A DNA stretch of 64,000 nt from Dongia deserti (GTDB taxonomy: Bacteria > Pseudomonadota > Alphaproteobacteria > Dongiales > Dongiaceae): the NCBI RefSeq assembly GCF_003574735.1, contig NZ_QORW01000004.1, positions 248,001 through 312,000 on the forward strand, in the 5' to 3' direction. Positions within the stretch are counted from its first letter, which is position 1. Every line of letters begins with the position of its first letter. The notes under the pieces are model-generated. The model saw only the letters and a list, made by a program, of their open reading frames with translations. It had not been told where the DNA came from and made no database searches. This document shows positions 19,251-28,038 of this stretch, in pieces. Made by a program: the position numbers and the translations under genes.

Positions 19251-19357
19251 CCCTCCCCCGAAACGGGGGAGGGTTAGGGAGGGGGAAGCCGGCGCACGAT
19301 GGGAAAGAGCCTTCGCTCGCTTCCCCCTCCCCAGCCCTCCCCCATATTGGGGGAGGG
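19251..19357. repeat. Large inverted repeat (39-nt arms) between binding protein and permease
   Basis: Left arm 19251-19289 and right arm 19319-19357 are near-perfect inverted copies, each itself containing CCTCCCCC/GGGGGAGG inverted repeats. The element belongs to the mobile REP-like class by appearance. In the mRNA it would fold into a stable double hairpin just after the binding-protein stop, which could protect that cistron and limit permease expression. Confidence 0.85.
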
Positions 19358-19363
19358 TGTTTG

Positions 19364-20164
19364 TTAGCCCGCGATCCACTTCTGGAACAGGCTGTCGAAG
19401 AAGCCGGATTGCTGCCGGAGCTTGATCCAGGTGTTGACCCAATTGAGCCAGACCTGGTCGCCCTGCCGCGTCATCATGCTGATAGGCTGGCCTTCGATTG
19501 GATGGCTGGGATCGACGACGGCGAATTCCCTCTCGTACTGTGCCAACGCCTTCTTGATGAAAACCGTATCGGTGATCGCCGCCGTGACGCGGCCTGCGAG
19601 CAGCTCCTGGTAGTCGAGCGCGGGTGCAGTAATGGGCACGACCTCCGCCTTGGTGAAGTTCTTCTTGGCGGATTCCTCTGCCGAAGTGCCCGCCATCACC
19701 GCCAGCTTCACTCCCTCCTGATCCATCGCGCGCCAGCTCGCGAACTTGCCGTCGTCCTTCTTGAGGATAAGCGGCACCAGCGGCGAATCGAGATAGGGAT
19801 CCGAGAAGGCGACGCTCTTCAGCCGCTCGAGAGTCATGGTGACACCGGAGGCGACCACATCATATTTGTCCGCCGCGATGCCGGCGCCGAGCGTATCCCA
19901 GTTCGTCGGCACGAACTCGAGTTTCACGCCGAGATCGGCGGCGAGCGCGGTCACCACGTCGATCTCATAACCCTTGTAGGTCTTGGTGGCCTGATCGAGC
20001 TCGGAGAACGGCGGATAATCGCCGGTTGTGCCCACGCGCAGCGTGCCGCGGTTCAGGATCTGGTGCAGCAACGAATTCTCCGCCGCACTCGCGGCCTGCT
20101 GGCCCATTGCCAGGGTCACGGCAAGGCCAAGGGCGACCAAGGCGCCTTTCAACATCGCTTTCAT
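19364..20164 (-). CDS. Amino-acid ABC transporter periplasmic binding protein (family 3)
   Basis: This 266-residue protein has a Sec signal peptide (about residues 1-28, cleavage near ASAAE) and the solute-binding family 3 pattern GTLRVGTTGDYPPFS, YKGYEIDVVTALAADLGVKLEFV and AGTSAEE. It resembles PheC-like and polar amino-acid binding proteins. ATG 20164 is chosen over an upstream in-frame codon because of the AGAGGGA ribosome site. It is the first gene of a two-gene unit with the permease; the transported solute is not readable. Confidence 0.9.
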   Translation of the reverse strand: MKAMLKGALVALGLAVTLAMGQQAASAAENSLLHQILNRGTLRVGTTGDYPPFSELDQATKTYKGYEIDVVTALAADLGVKLEFVPTNWDTLGAGIAADKYDVVASGVTMTLERLKSVAFSDPYLDSPLVPLILKKDDGKFASWRAMDQEGVKLAVMAGTSAEESAKKNFTKAEVVPITAPALDYQELLAGRVTAAITDTVFIKKALAQYEREFAVVDPSHPIEGQPISMMTRQGDQVWLNWVNTWIKLRQQSGFFDSLFQKWIAG

Positions 20165-20381
20165 GACAATCCCTCTTTGGTTGGACTCCGGGTGCAAGGC
20201 CCAGGTCGATGCGGCGCGCCTCCCAATGACGACCGCTCAATTCAATCAATAGCCGAGCGCGGTCCAAGCTGCAAAGGGGACCGCATCGCCCAGGTGGCCA
20301 GCACCACCGGTGCTGCGCCAGGTCGGACGCGCCGCGGGCTTGACGATACGCTCGAAGTTGTGCATAACCTGGTCGTTATAG

Positions 20382-20393
20382 AACCATATGGTT
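20382..20393. promoter_or_regulatory. Putative ArsR operator, palindrome AACCATATGGTT
   Basis: A 12-bp perfect palindrome, flanked by CATAACC to the left and GGTTATG to the right, ends 5 bases before the ATG of the ArsR gene. The position fits autorepression. Confidence 0.55.
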
Positions 20394-20398
20394 ATGGA

Positions 20399-20764
20399 AT
20401 GACCTCATCCGAACGCCTCAATGCCACCTTCATCGCCCTCGCTGATCCCACCCGGCGGGCGATCCTGGCCCGGCTCGCCACGGGCGAAGCTTCGGTGCTG
20501 GAACTGGCCAAGCCCTTCGCCATGAGTCAGCCGGCAATTTCCAAGCATCTCAAGGTCTTGGAACGCGCCGGCCTGATCTCCCGCGGGCGCGACGCCCAGC
20601 GTCGCCCCTGCCGCATCGAAGGCAAGCCCCTCGCCGATATCAGCGAATGGCTCGAGAACTATCGCCGGATCTGGGAGGAGAACTTCCAACGTCTCGATGC
20701 CCTGCTCGAGGAGCTGCAAGCGCCCGAGAAAAAGACCGCCCCCCGCAAAGGAAAACGCCTATGA
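20399..20764 (+). CDS. ArsR family transcriptional repressor
   Basis: This 121-residue winged-helix protein has the typical block ALADPTRRAILARLATGEASV and recognition helix MSQPAISKHLKVLERAGLI. There is no CxC metal motif, so it belongs to the non-metal ArsR group that pairs with AHSA1/SRPBCC proteins. Its stop overlaps the start of the SRPBCC gene (ATGA), indicating translational coupling. Confidence 0.93.
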   Translation: MTSSERLNATFIALADPTRRAILARLATGEASVLELAKPFAMSQPAISKHLKVLERAGLISRGRDAQRRPCRIEGKPLADISEWLENYRRIWEENFQRLDALLEELQAPEKKTAPRKGKRL

Positions 20765-21243
20765 CCAAGACATTGACCGTGACCACGCCCTCCGACCGCG
20801 AGATCGTGCTCTCGCGCACCTTCAACGCGCCGCGCAACCTGGTGTTCGACGCCCTGACCAAGCCGGAGTTGGTGAAGCGCTGGATGCTGGGCAACGTGGG
20901 CGCCTCGATGCCAGTGTGCGAGATCGACCTGAAGGTCGGCGGCGCCTATCGCTTCGTGTGGCGTAGCCCGGACGGCTCTGAATTTGCCATGAACGGGTTG
21001 TATCGCGAGATCGTGCGGCCGGAGAGGATCGTCAACACCCAGCGCATGGAAGCGGCGTGGCTTCCTGGCGAGTTAGTGCTGACCACCACGCTCGCCGAGA
21101 GCGGCGGCATCACCACCTTCACCTCCACCACGCTTTGTGATTCACGGGAGACGCGCGACAAGCTCCTGAAAGGTGGCATGGAGAGCGGCGCGAGCGCGAG
21201 CTACGACCGTCTGGCGGATGTACTGGTGGAGCTTCTGCGATGA
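20761..21243 (+). CDS. SRPBCC (AHSA1-like) domain protein
   Basis: This 160-residue single-domain protein has the START/Bet-v1-like fold pattern: RTFNAPRNLVFDALTKPELVKRWM at the N-terminus, GGAYRFVWRSPDG in the middle, and the C-terminal long helix ending ADVLVELL. Such proteins bind hydrophobic ligands in a deep pocket; the ligand is unknown. It is coupled to the ArsR gene by a 4-base overlap. Confidence 0.92.
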   Translation: MTKTLTVTTPSDREIVLSRTFNAPRNLVFDALTKPELVKRWMLGNVGASMPVCEIDLKVGGAYRFVWRSPDGSEFAMNGLYREIVRPERIVNTQRMEAAWLPGELVLTTTLAESGGITTFTSTTLCDSRETRDKLLKGGMESGASASYDRLADVLVELLR

Positions 21244-21265
21244 CTGGGCATCTTGCGCCGTTCCT

Positions 21266-21679
21266 TCAGTAGGAAGATTCCGCCCTGCGCTGCCGCCGTG
21301 TCATGTATTTGGCATTGGTAAGACGCAAGCGGTTGGCGGTCGCTTTCAGCAGGTGATCGCGCAGCCGTACTTGCGTTGGGCCGTCGCTTGGCAAGGTGCG
21401 TGCGCGGATGGCGTCCGCGAGGGCGCGTCGGGCGGCAATGGCATCACCATCGAACGTGCGGCCGAGCAAACCTTCGATTTCCGCCAACTCGCGGCCCATG
21501 ATGGCCGGGTCGCTCGAGAGCTCCGCCTGCGCGATGGCGAGCGCATGAACGGCCGCAAGCATCGCCTCATGCTCCGGCGTTTCCTTCAGCTCAGGCAGCG
21601 CACGTGCGCGCAGCGTCTCGATTGCGCGCTCGAGCAGCTCGGCCGGGCCATATGGCAGGAGTGGGCTATTCGCCATCAC
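21266..21679 (-). CDS. DUF6285-like protein
   Basis: This 137-residue, helix-rich protein has the pattern of DUF6285: AELLERAIETLRARALPEL at the start, an AAVHALAIAQAEL helix and a C-terminal LRDHLLKATANRLRLTNAKY. Members usually follow an aminoglycoside-phosphotransferase-like gene, as here, where the two overlap by 4 bases (21676-21679). Function unknown; the pairing suggests a partner of the kinase-like protein. Confidence 0.75.
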   Translation of the reverse strand: MMANSPLLPYGPAELLERAIETLRARALPELKETPEHEAMLAAVHALAIAQAELSSDPAIMGRELAEIEGLLGRTFDGDAIAARRALADAIRARTLPSDGPTQVRLRDHLLKATANRLRLTNAKYMTRRQRRAESSY

Positions 21680-22707
21680 GCGGCCTCCGCTGCATAGTGC
21701 TCGATCTCGAGCAGCAGATCATATTCGGCCTCGAGCGATCGCAGGCCCGTCAGCATGGCCGCAAGCCCCTGCTCCGCATCGCCGGCGGGCCGTGCGGCGC
21801 GCTGCAGCGCCGCGATGCCCTGGCGGATCGCGGCTGCAATCTCCCAGAAGCGCACGCGGCGATCATCGACCTCGTGTCCGGCAACATCCTTGTAGCCGTC
21901 ATAGAGCGCTTCGCGACTGCCGATGCCGCCGGCTTCGCGGTCCGGCAGGCCGTGGCGCGCGCCGCGTGCGCACAGCCAGCCCAGATCCTCCATCGGATCG
22001 CTCCAGCGCACCTGCTCCAGATCGAGAATGCCGACCAGCTGCTCGCCGTCGGCGACAAAATTGCCAAGGCGCAGGTCGCGATGACACAGCGCAAAACCCT
22101 CGATACCGGGCGCATGGTCGAGGAACCAGTTGATCGCCCATTCGAAGCAAGGCTGTGGCGTTCCAATATCGTCCAATGCCGCGTGCCATTCTGCGGCGCG
22201 CCGTCGCGCCCAGTCCGCGTCGGGATGCGGCAGGAAGGCGATCTCCGCCGGCGCCTTTTCAAGCGTAATCCGATGCAGCCGCGCCAATTCCTGGCCCAGA
22301 CGATAAGCGAGGCGGTCGCCCTCTTCCATCGACAGCTCGCTTTGCAGCGCAGCCGCGTCTACCGTGCCCGCCGCGTGGCGCAACACCATGAACGGCCAGC
22401 CCAGCGCGTCACCGTTCGCTTCGAGCCAGAGCGGTTCGGGAGTCGTCAGGCCCGCGCCGAACGCGACGCGACGAATGGCGAATTCTTCGGCGCCGGTGAG
22501 CATGGAGCCGCGATCATCGCTCTGCCCCCGCACGACCAGCGCGTGCCGCCCGGTCAAAGGACCGCCGAGAAATTCCACCGAGATCAGATAGTGCGCACGT
22601 CCCGCATCGCCGGGAAGCGCACGCTCGAGGCCGACATCCGCACGCTCCGCCTGCGCCGCCTTGCGGAGAAAATCCGAGAGCGCCTTGACCGACCCGCGCG
22701 GCAGCAA
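21676..22707 (-). CDS. Phosphotransferase family protein (APH/ACAD10-like kinase)
   Basis: This 343-residue kinase-fold protein has the APH catalytic loop LCHRDLRLGNFV and the metal-binding ILDLEQVRWSDPMEDLGWL segment. Relatives linked to acyl-CoA dehydrogenases are thought to phosphorylate hydroxyacyl-CoA or similar substrates. It is transcribed with the DUF6285 gene and begins 3 bases after the stop of ppa, so all three may form an operon. Confidence 0.88.
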   Translation of the reverse strand: MLPRGSVKALSDFLRKAAQAERADVGLERALPGDAGRAHYLISVEFLGGPLTGRHALVVRGQSDDRGSMLTGAEEFAIRRVAFGAGLTTPEPLWLEANGDALGWPFMVLRHAAGTVDAAALQSELSMEEGDRLAYRLGQELARLHRITLEKAPAEIAFLPHPDADWARRRAAEWHAALDDIGTPQPCFEWAINWFLDHAPGIEGFALCHRDLRLGNFVADGEQLVGILDLEQVRWSDPMEDLGWLCARGARHGLPDREAGGIGSREALYDGYKDVAGHEVDDRRVRFWEIAAAIRQGIAALQRAARPAGDAEQGLAAMLTGLRSLEAEYDLLLEIEHYAAEAA

Positions 22708-22710
22708 GGA

Positions 22711-23241
22711 TCACTCCTTGCCGTAATTGGCGATCGATTGCCGGATCAGCTCGCAGGCTTCCTCCGGCTCGGCCCAGCGCGTCACCTTCACCCACTTGCC
22801 TTTTTCAAGATCCTTGTAGTGCGCGAAGAAGTGCGCCACCTGTTCCCGCAGTACGTCCGGCAGATCGCGGTACGATCCGACATTGGCATAATAGGGATGC
22901 AGCTTGTCCACCGGCACGGCGATGATCTTCTCGTCGCCGCCGGCTTCATCCTCCATGAGCAGCGCTCCGACGGGGCGTGAACGGACGACGGCACCCGGCA
23001 CCACCGCGGTCGGGCCGAGCACGATGACATCCATAGGGTCGCCGTCCGCGGCCAGCGTGTGCGGGATGAAGCCGTAATTGCCGGGATAGAACATGGCCGT
23101 GTAGAGGAACCGGTCCACATACATGGCGCCGGACACCTTATCGAGCTCGTACTTGACCGGATTTCCACCAAGCGGAATCTCGATCACCACGTTAACGTCG
23201 TAAGGCGGATTCTCGCCCGTCTTGATCTTGGAAAGGTCCAT
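22711..23241 (-). CDS. ppa: Inorganic pyrophosphatase (family I)
   Basis: This 176-residue enzyme hydrolyses pyrophosphate to phosphate in the cytosol. It has the family I signature DGDPMDV (Asp66, Asp68, Asp71 as metal ligands), the N-terminal IEIPLGGNPVKYELDK block, and the FYPGNYGFIP motif. The length is standard for bacterial hexameric enzymes. Confidence 0.97.
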   Translation of the reverse strand: MDLSKIKTGENPPYDVNVVIEIPLGGNPVKYELDKVSGAMYVDRFLYTAMFYPGNYGFIPHTLAADGDPMDVIVLGPTAVVPGAVVRSRPVGALLMEDEAGGDEKIIAVPVDKLHPYYANVGSYRDLPDVLREQVAHFFAHYKDLEKGKWVKVTRWAEPEEACELIRQSIANYGKE

Positions 23242-23331
23242 CTGGCAAATGCTCCGGCTCAGTTGGGCCGGAACATACAGAAACGCAGAACCGCCGCAAC
23301 TGCGATCAACAGAGGCCCAGTTTGGTCACAG

Positions 23332-23361
23332 AAAAACCCCGGCCGCTGCCTGCGACCGGGG
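23332..23361 (-). terminator. Rho-independent terminator (minus strand)
   Basis: On the minus strand a CCCCGG/CCGGGG stem is followed by TTTTTC. It lies 24 bases after the stop of the glycine-zipper lipoprotein gene and upstream of ppa. Confidence 0.85.
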
Positions 23362-23385
23362 CTGTGCACTTAAACGAGCTGCCGT

Positions 23386-23766
23386 CTAGTTGAGGACGTT
23401 GTAGCCGCGGCCGCGCATGCAGTTGTCGATGATGCGCTGCTGCTCGTTGACGCCGCTATAGGCGCCGGCACCGACGCCGACCGCGCCACCGGTGGCCGCA
23501 CCGACGGCCGCGGCCTCACCAGCGCCGACGCCGCCGACCAGCGCGCCCGTAATGGCGCCCAAGGCCGCACCAGCCGCTGCGCCGCCGAGACCACCGACCG
23601 CGGCATCACCGGCCGGGCTCACCTGCTCCGCATACTGGCGGCACTCGAACAGATCCTGCTGATAGCGGGCCGAATCGTGGCCCTTGGTATCGACCACCGG
23701 CTGGTAGGTCTGCGCACAACCCGCCAGGGTCGCCATCGCCACCGCCAAGGTCAAAAGCCTCTTCAT
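23386..23766 (-). CDS. Glycine-zipper lipoprotein
   Basis: From ATG 23766 the product is 126 residues. The N-terminus is a lipoprotein signal with lipobox LAGC (Cys16). A Gly/Ala-rich glycine-zipper region follows (about 55-105), the type that packs against membranes, then a C-terminal NCMRGRGY motif. Similar small envelope lipoproteins are common in alphaproteobacteria, function unclear. It is terminated by the hairpin at 23332-23361. Confidence 0.85.
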   Translation of the reverse strand: MKRLLTLAVAMATLAGCAQTYQPVVDTKGHDSARYQQDLFECRQYAEQVSPAGDAAVGGLGGAAAGAALGAITGALVGGVGAGEAAAVGAATGGAVGVGAGAYSGVNEQQRIIDNCMRGRGYNVLN

Positions 23767-23972
23767 TTGTAACCTCTCTCCTTGTGGCGGGACGCATCCC
23801 AACGGGGCGCCCCGATTCCCGCGAGCACTATCGGCGGACCGGCCAAGCTCCGATAGACACAAATCAGTGATTGGGCCCGCTCGTAAACCAAAAGTCACAC
23901 TCCAATATGCCCTCACCTGGGCGTTCCCGAAAGTGACATTCCGCACAGGTCAAACTGTAGCCTACCGAAACT

Positions 23973-24488
23973 CTATAACGATTGATCTGGAACAATTCCT
24001 GTCATCAATCGATCGACCCGTTCGCCATCATTGGAGAACGGTAGGATCACCACCTCCCAATCAATCAACCGCTCATGGAAGACGATTTGTCGCCGATGGT
24101 AGCGCGGCTCGCCGTGCTGGACGACGTCGGTATAGGAGATGCTGGCCATTGCCGCATGCTCCGACGGCATCGCTTCATCCAGGTAGCGGCGCGTACAATC
24201 GATGCCGAACAGCTCTACCTGGTTGGTGCCGTCGAGGCGGAAATAGAACCGCATAGGATCGCGATGAACTTCGATCAGGCTGATATAGCCAAGGGCGAAT
24301 CGCGCATCCAACGGATCGAAATCGCGACGCGTCGGCATCCGGCGGACGCCGCGAATCTCCCTCCAATATGCGACAAACCGGCGCAACACATCGCTCCGGA
24401 TCGACGATAGGTCGGCGATGGGCTGTGCCGAGCGTTCGTTCCCGCTCCGCCGCAGATCGGTGGACATGGGCCCATTGTCCCAGTCCAT
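23973..24488 (-). CDS. PAS_5 domain protein
   Basis: This protein of up to 171 residues has the alphaproteobacterial PAS_5 layout: a conserved RMPTRRDFDPLDARF entry, LIEVHRDPMRFYFRLDGT core strand and a C-terminal ILPFSNDG strand. It is a stand-alone ligand- or protein-binding PAS domain without output domain. A later ATG (24467) is an equally good start. It is divergent from the GntR gene. Confidence 0.8.
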   Translation of the reverse strand: MDWDNGPMSTDLRRSGNERSAQPIADLSSIRSDVLRRFVAYWREIRGVRRMPTRRDFDPLDARFALGYISLIEVHRDPMRFYFRLDGTNQVELFGIDCTRRYLDEAMPSEHAAMASISYTDVVQHGEPRYHRRQIVFHERLIDWEVVILPFSNDGERVDRLMTGIVPDQSL

Positions 24489-24575
24489 CGGTTAATTTCT
24501 GGCTTCTGCCGCCAAGCCCTGGTATGAGCGGCCCTGAACAGCCGATGAGGCGGGACCTAGCCCCGCCGGGATATC

Positions 24576-25325
24576 ATGAGCTCTAAGCGCCGAACCAGAC
24601 TTGCCGGGCCGGAAGCCGCCAGCGAGATCAGCCGGGCGGTGACGCCGCAGCGCCATGCACCCGCGCGGCATGGCGACAATTCCATGCGCGTCTATGACGT
24701 TCTGCGTCAGCGCATCGCAACCCGCCAATATGCTCCTGGTATTCGCCTGACCGAGGCCGAGATCGCAGAGGAGTTCGAGGTCTCGCGCACGCCAGTGCGT
24801 CAGGCGCTGCACCGGCTGGCGGTCGAGGGGCTGGTGGAGGTGAAGAACGGCGTCGGCATCCAGGTGACCGAGGTCGACGATGCGGAGCTGCAGGACATCT
24901 ACGAATTGCGCATGTCCCTCGCGACGTTGATCGGGCGACTGTCGCCGCGGTCGCTCTCCAAAGACGACATGGCGGAGCTTCACGCGGTGAGGCAGCGGCT
25001 GGCCGAGATCCTCGCCGGGGATCAGGAGCCGGAGATCGGCGAGTATGCCGATCTGTGCGATCGTTTCTTCACGCGGCTCAACAACGTCATCGGCAACACC
25101 TTCCTGCGTCAGTTCCAGGATCAGCTCTACACCCAGACCGACCGCTACTGGTACGGCTGGCTGGCGAAGGCAGACGTGCGGCAGGAAGTGCAATACTTCT
25201 ATTATGAGGTCGAGGAGTCGCTACGCGCGCTCGCGGTCAATGATTTCGACGCCCTTGGCATGATCCGGCGAAACCACATCTCCATGATGCTCACGCGGGC
25301 CGAGGGCTATCGCAGGCCGCGCTGA
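24576..25325 (+). CDS. GntR/FadR family transcriptional regulator (FCD domain)
   Basis: This 249-residue regulator has the GntR winged helix (about residues 38-100; EIAEEFEVSRTPVRQALHRLAVEGLV) and a helical FCD effector domain with metal/acid-binding positions (YELRMSLA, NNVIGN, RRNHISMM). The first ~30 residues are basic and disordered. It is convergent with the hydroxyacid dehydrogenase gene, 7 bases away; the regulated genes are unknown. Confidence 0.9.
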   Translation: MSSKRRTRLAGPEAASEISRAVTPQRHAPARHGDNSMRVYDVLRQRIATRQYAPGIRLTEAEIAEEFEVSRTPVRQALHRLAVEGLVEVKNGVGIQVTEVDDAELQDIYELRMSLATLIGRLSPRSLSKDDMAELHAVRQRLAEILAGDQEPEIGEYADLCDRFFTRLNNVIGNTFLRQFQDQLYTQTDRYWYGWLAKADVRQEVQYFYYEVEESLRALAVNDFDALGMIRRNHISMMLTRAEGYRRPR

Positions 25326-25332
25326 GCGCGCT

Positions 25333-26262
25333 CTAATAGCCCTTCGTGCGATCCACCTGGTTGATGAGCGCCTCGCCGGCCAACGCACGGCGATAGTTCT
25401 CGATGATGTCGGCGGCACCGGTGCCCGGGCGCGTGATTGCCGCGACGTGCGGCGTGACCGTCACCTGCGGATGTTTCCAGAACGGATGATCGCCGGGCAA
25501 CGGTTCGGCCGCGAAGACATCCAGGATCGCGCGCGACAGTCCGCCGGAGTCGAGTGCCGCCAACAAATCTGCTTCGACCAGATGTGCGCCGCGCGCGGCG
25601 TGCACGAGCACGGCACCGCGTGCCAGCGGCGCAAAGGTCGCCCCGTTGAGGATGCCGCGCGTACCCTCGGTCAGCGGCAGCAGGCAGACCAGGATGTGCG
25701 CACCAGCCAGGCAGTCCCGCAATCCATCGCTGCCGGCGAAACTCTGGATGCCGGCAATCTCTTTGCGGCTGCGGCTCCAGCCGCGCACGTTGAACCCGAG
25801 CCCGGCGAGGCGCGTGCCGGCATCCGCGCCCAGGGTACCGAGGCCGAGGATCGCAACGGTGATGGTGCGGGGCGATACCGGATTCAACTCCAGCCACTGC
25901 CGCGCGCGCTGGGCGGCGCGCAATCGGGGCCCTTCCCGCGCGCTGTCCAGCACATGGAGCACAACGAATTCCGTCATGCTGACAGTGAGGCCTTGATCGA
26001 CCATGCGCGCCAGCGGCCGGTCCGATGGTAGATTGGCGTCCATCAGCAGATGATTGACTCCCGCCCAGGTCGACTGGATCGCCTTCAGATTGGGGAAAGC
26101 GCGCAGATCGCCCGGCGCCCGTCCGCCGACAATGGCGAAATCGATCTCCGCCGCGGCGCCCGAATCCGGCCAGAAGCGCAGCTCAAGCTGAGGCTCGAGC
26201 GCGTGGATCGCCGCCGCCCAAGCGGCCGCATCGGCCGGGTCATCCGCATAGAGGATTGCCAT
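25333..26262 (-). CDS. D-2-hydroxyacid dehydrogenase (GhrA-type glyoxylate/hydroxypyruvate reductase)
   Basis: This 309-residue NAD(P)H-dependent reductase has the Rossmann motif VAILGLGTLGADAG and the catalytic Arg (HAARGAHLVE), Glu (FAAEPLP) and His (VTPHVAA). The N-terminal half matches GhrA rather than GhrB or SerA. It would reduce glyoxylate or hydroxypyruvate; the hydroxypyruvate isomerase at 60.7-61.5 kb handles a related metabolite but is far away. Confidence 0.88.
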   Translation of the reverse strand: MAILYADDPADAAAWAAAIHALEPQLELRFWPDSGAAAEIDFAIVGGRAPGDLRAFPNLKAIQSTWAGVNHLLMDANLPSDRPLARMVDQGLTVSMTEFVVLHVLDSAREGPRLRAAQRARQWLELNPVSPRTITVAILGLGTLGADAGTRLAGLGFNVRGWSRSRKEIAGIQSFAGSDGLRDCLAGAHILVCLLPLTEGTRGILNGATFAPLARGAVLVHAARGAHLVEADLLAALDSGGLSRAILDVFAAEPLPGDHPFWKHPQVTVTPHVAAITRPGTGAADIIENYRRALAGEALINQVDRTKGY

Positions 26263-26399
26263 TCCTGTCTTTCCTTTTTGCTGTCGTCCGTGCCCGACTG
26301 CGTTTCCTCCGCACTCATCACCATCGCCTCCGCCGCGTCAAGCTGCAGGAGACAGCACGGGCGGGACAGCCGTAGAGGAGTGGGAATGCGCGCTCAGCA

Positions 26400-26833
26400 C
26401 CATGTTGCCTGGATCCTCCGGACAGCTATGCGCCGCTCATGGCGTACCTGCGCGATACCGTGCAGGCGACGCTGGTACTGGGCGTCGGCTCTCCGCCGAA
26501 ATTGGTCGCTGTGTCCAGGACCTGTTGTACCAGCAGAGCGACACCGGGCTTGGGCTCGGAATATCCGCTGCACCGAGCATGCATGTCGCCTCCACTTGGC
26601 TGATCGCGCGCATGCTGCAGACCTATTATGGACGCTGGCCGCCATCGCCGGTTGCAGCTTTCCTTGGCGTCATCCTGATCGGGTCGGTGCATCTCGGATG
26701 GCATTACGCGCTCGATGGCTACGTTTCCATCGCCGCCGCCTGGGCTCCCTGGCGATTCACTGGTCGGCTTGTGGGTCGGCCCGCGACACGAGCTGTGCTT
26801 TGGCCGAAAACACTCCCACCAATGCCCGCCTAG
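26400..26833 (+). pseudogene. Decayed PAP2-type phosphatase gene
   Basis: The 3' part (about 26490-26833) encodes the PAP2 motifs: GISAAPSMHVAS and SVHLGWHYALDGY, with catalytic His positions and flanking hydrophobic helices. The region just upstream encodes DPPDSYAPLMAYLRD in a different frame, also PAP2-like, so at least one frameshift separates the pieces. The N-terminal membrane part is missing. A remnant is more likely than a functional short gene. Confidence 0.6.
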
Positions 26834-27321
26834 CGCGCTGCGAGCACTTTATCCGACGACTGGCAGCCATCCGCATGCTTTCGTTCGAATATTTGCGCTA
26901 TTTAAATATTAGCCACTATTTACTTAAAACTTTAGGTCATCGGCTGGGAACTGGCGCCGGGGACTATGCACATATAGCTGTGTCGGAGCGCACCGATTGA
27001 CCGCCCGCCTTTCACCGTTCGTTAATTTCTCGGTCCTATAACAGCCATGTTCCCGGCGCCTCGGGCGTGGACTCATCGCAGCCTTGAGCCGATGGAACAG
27101 CCCAAGCGAATACTGTTCTTGTCGAATTATTATAGTAAAAGTATATTTTTGATTGAGTTATCTAAAATAAATCTTCGGGCAAATTCGGATTTTTACTTGT
27201 GTTAACGTGCTGGTTGATTTATTAGCTCATGTGACATTCGGCGGCAAACAATCCGATGCCGCATGGGTGGAGTGGGAAGTGGTCGCCGTCGGGGCGCCAC
27301 GTCGATTAGGAGGAACTAACG
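26834..27321 (+). promoter_or_regulatory. AT-rich region upstream of the flp/tad locus
   Basis: No gene is seen. The stretch from about 26880 to 27240 is markedly AT-rich compared with everything around it, with runs such as TTATTATAGTAAAAGTATATTTTT. It ends in the strong ribosome site AGGAGGA of flp. It probably holds the promoter and regulator sites of the pilus locus; no precise box is claimed. Confidence 0.45.
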
Positions 27322-27504
27322 ATGCTTCGCTTCTTTCGCAAGTTGCGTAAGGACGAGAACGGCGCCACGGCCATCGAGTACGGTCTGATCGCCGGTCTGA
27401 TTTCTGTCGTGATCATCGGTGCCGTTACCCTCGTTGGCAACTCGCTGAACTTGGTGTTCATGAAGATCGAGGGCGCGCTGGAAAACGTTGTGTCCAGCAA
27501 CTAA
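27322..27504 (+). CDS. flp: Flp-type pilin 1
   Basis: This 60-residue prepilin carries the Flp signature ENGATAIEYGLIAGLISVV: cleavage by CpaA after the Gly, then Glu and Tyr at positions +4/+5 of the mature subunit, then the hydrophobic assembly helix. It has a near-perfect AGGAGGA ribosome site, fitting high expression as the major pilin of the tight-adherence pilus. Confidence 0.96.
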   Translation: MLRFFRKLRKDENGATAIEYGLIAGLISVVIIGAVTLVGNSLNLVFMKIEGALENVVSSN

Positions 27505-27624
27505 CACGCGGGAACGTACTTGACGAACGGCGGGCTGAGGGTTCGCTCTGCCCGCCGTTTGGCTTCTTCGGGGGGTTCACCGATGGTGGACCAATTCGAT
27601 ACGGCAGTCACAGGAGACCTGACG

Positions 27625-27801
27625 ATGCTCCGATTCTATCGAAGGCTTCGTGAGGACGAATTGGGCGCTACGGCTGTTGAATACGGTCTGATCGCTGGTC
27701 TGATTTCCGTCGTCATCATCACATCTCTCGTGGCCGTTGAAAACGCGATGACGGGCGCCTTCAACTACATCAGTTCTAACATCGATAGTGCACTGAACTA
27801 G
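27625..27801 (+). CDS. Flp-type pilin 2
   Basis: This 58-residue paralogue of flp has the processing motif LGATAVEYGLIAGLISVV but a different C-terminal half (MTGAFNYISSNIDSALN). ATG 27625 follows AGGAGA; an upstream in-frame ATG lacks family similarity. It may be a minor pilin or an alternative major pilin. Confidence 0.94.
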   Translation: MLRFYRRLREDELGATAVEYGLIAGLISVVIITSLVAVENAMTGAFNYISSNIDSALN

Positions 27802-28038
27802 TGCGCGTTCGGCGGTGGGTCCGAAGTCTCTCGCCCGCCGCCCATTTTCTACATGCTCCCCGTGGATGACCAGGACGACGCTTTCCGCCGCGCGGGTGCA
27901 TTTCTCTCCCATTGCGTCTCTGAGCTCGATCGACGAGCTCGTGCACGCTGCCTTCGAATCGGGTGCTTGCGTCGGTCTGCTCGCACTGCGATGCTGACCA
28001 CGGAAGACACCTTGTCTCTGATTTGACCGAAGGGCCCG

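Noticed and set aside
27322-27801. Antisense ORFs over the two flp pilins
   Set aside because: Shadow frames; the pilin signature and ribosome sites are on the plus strand.
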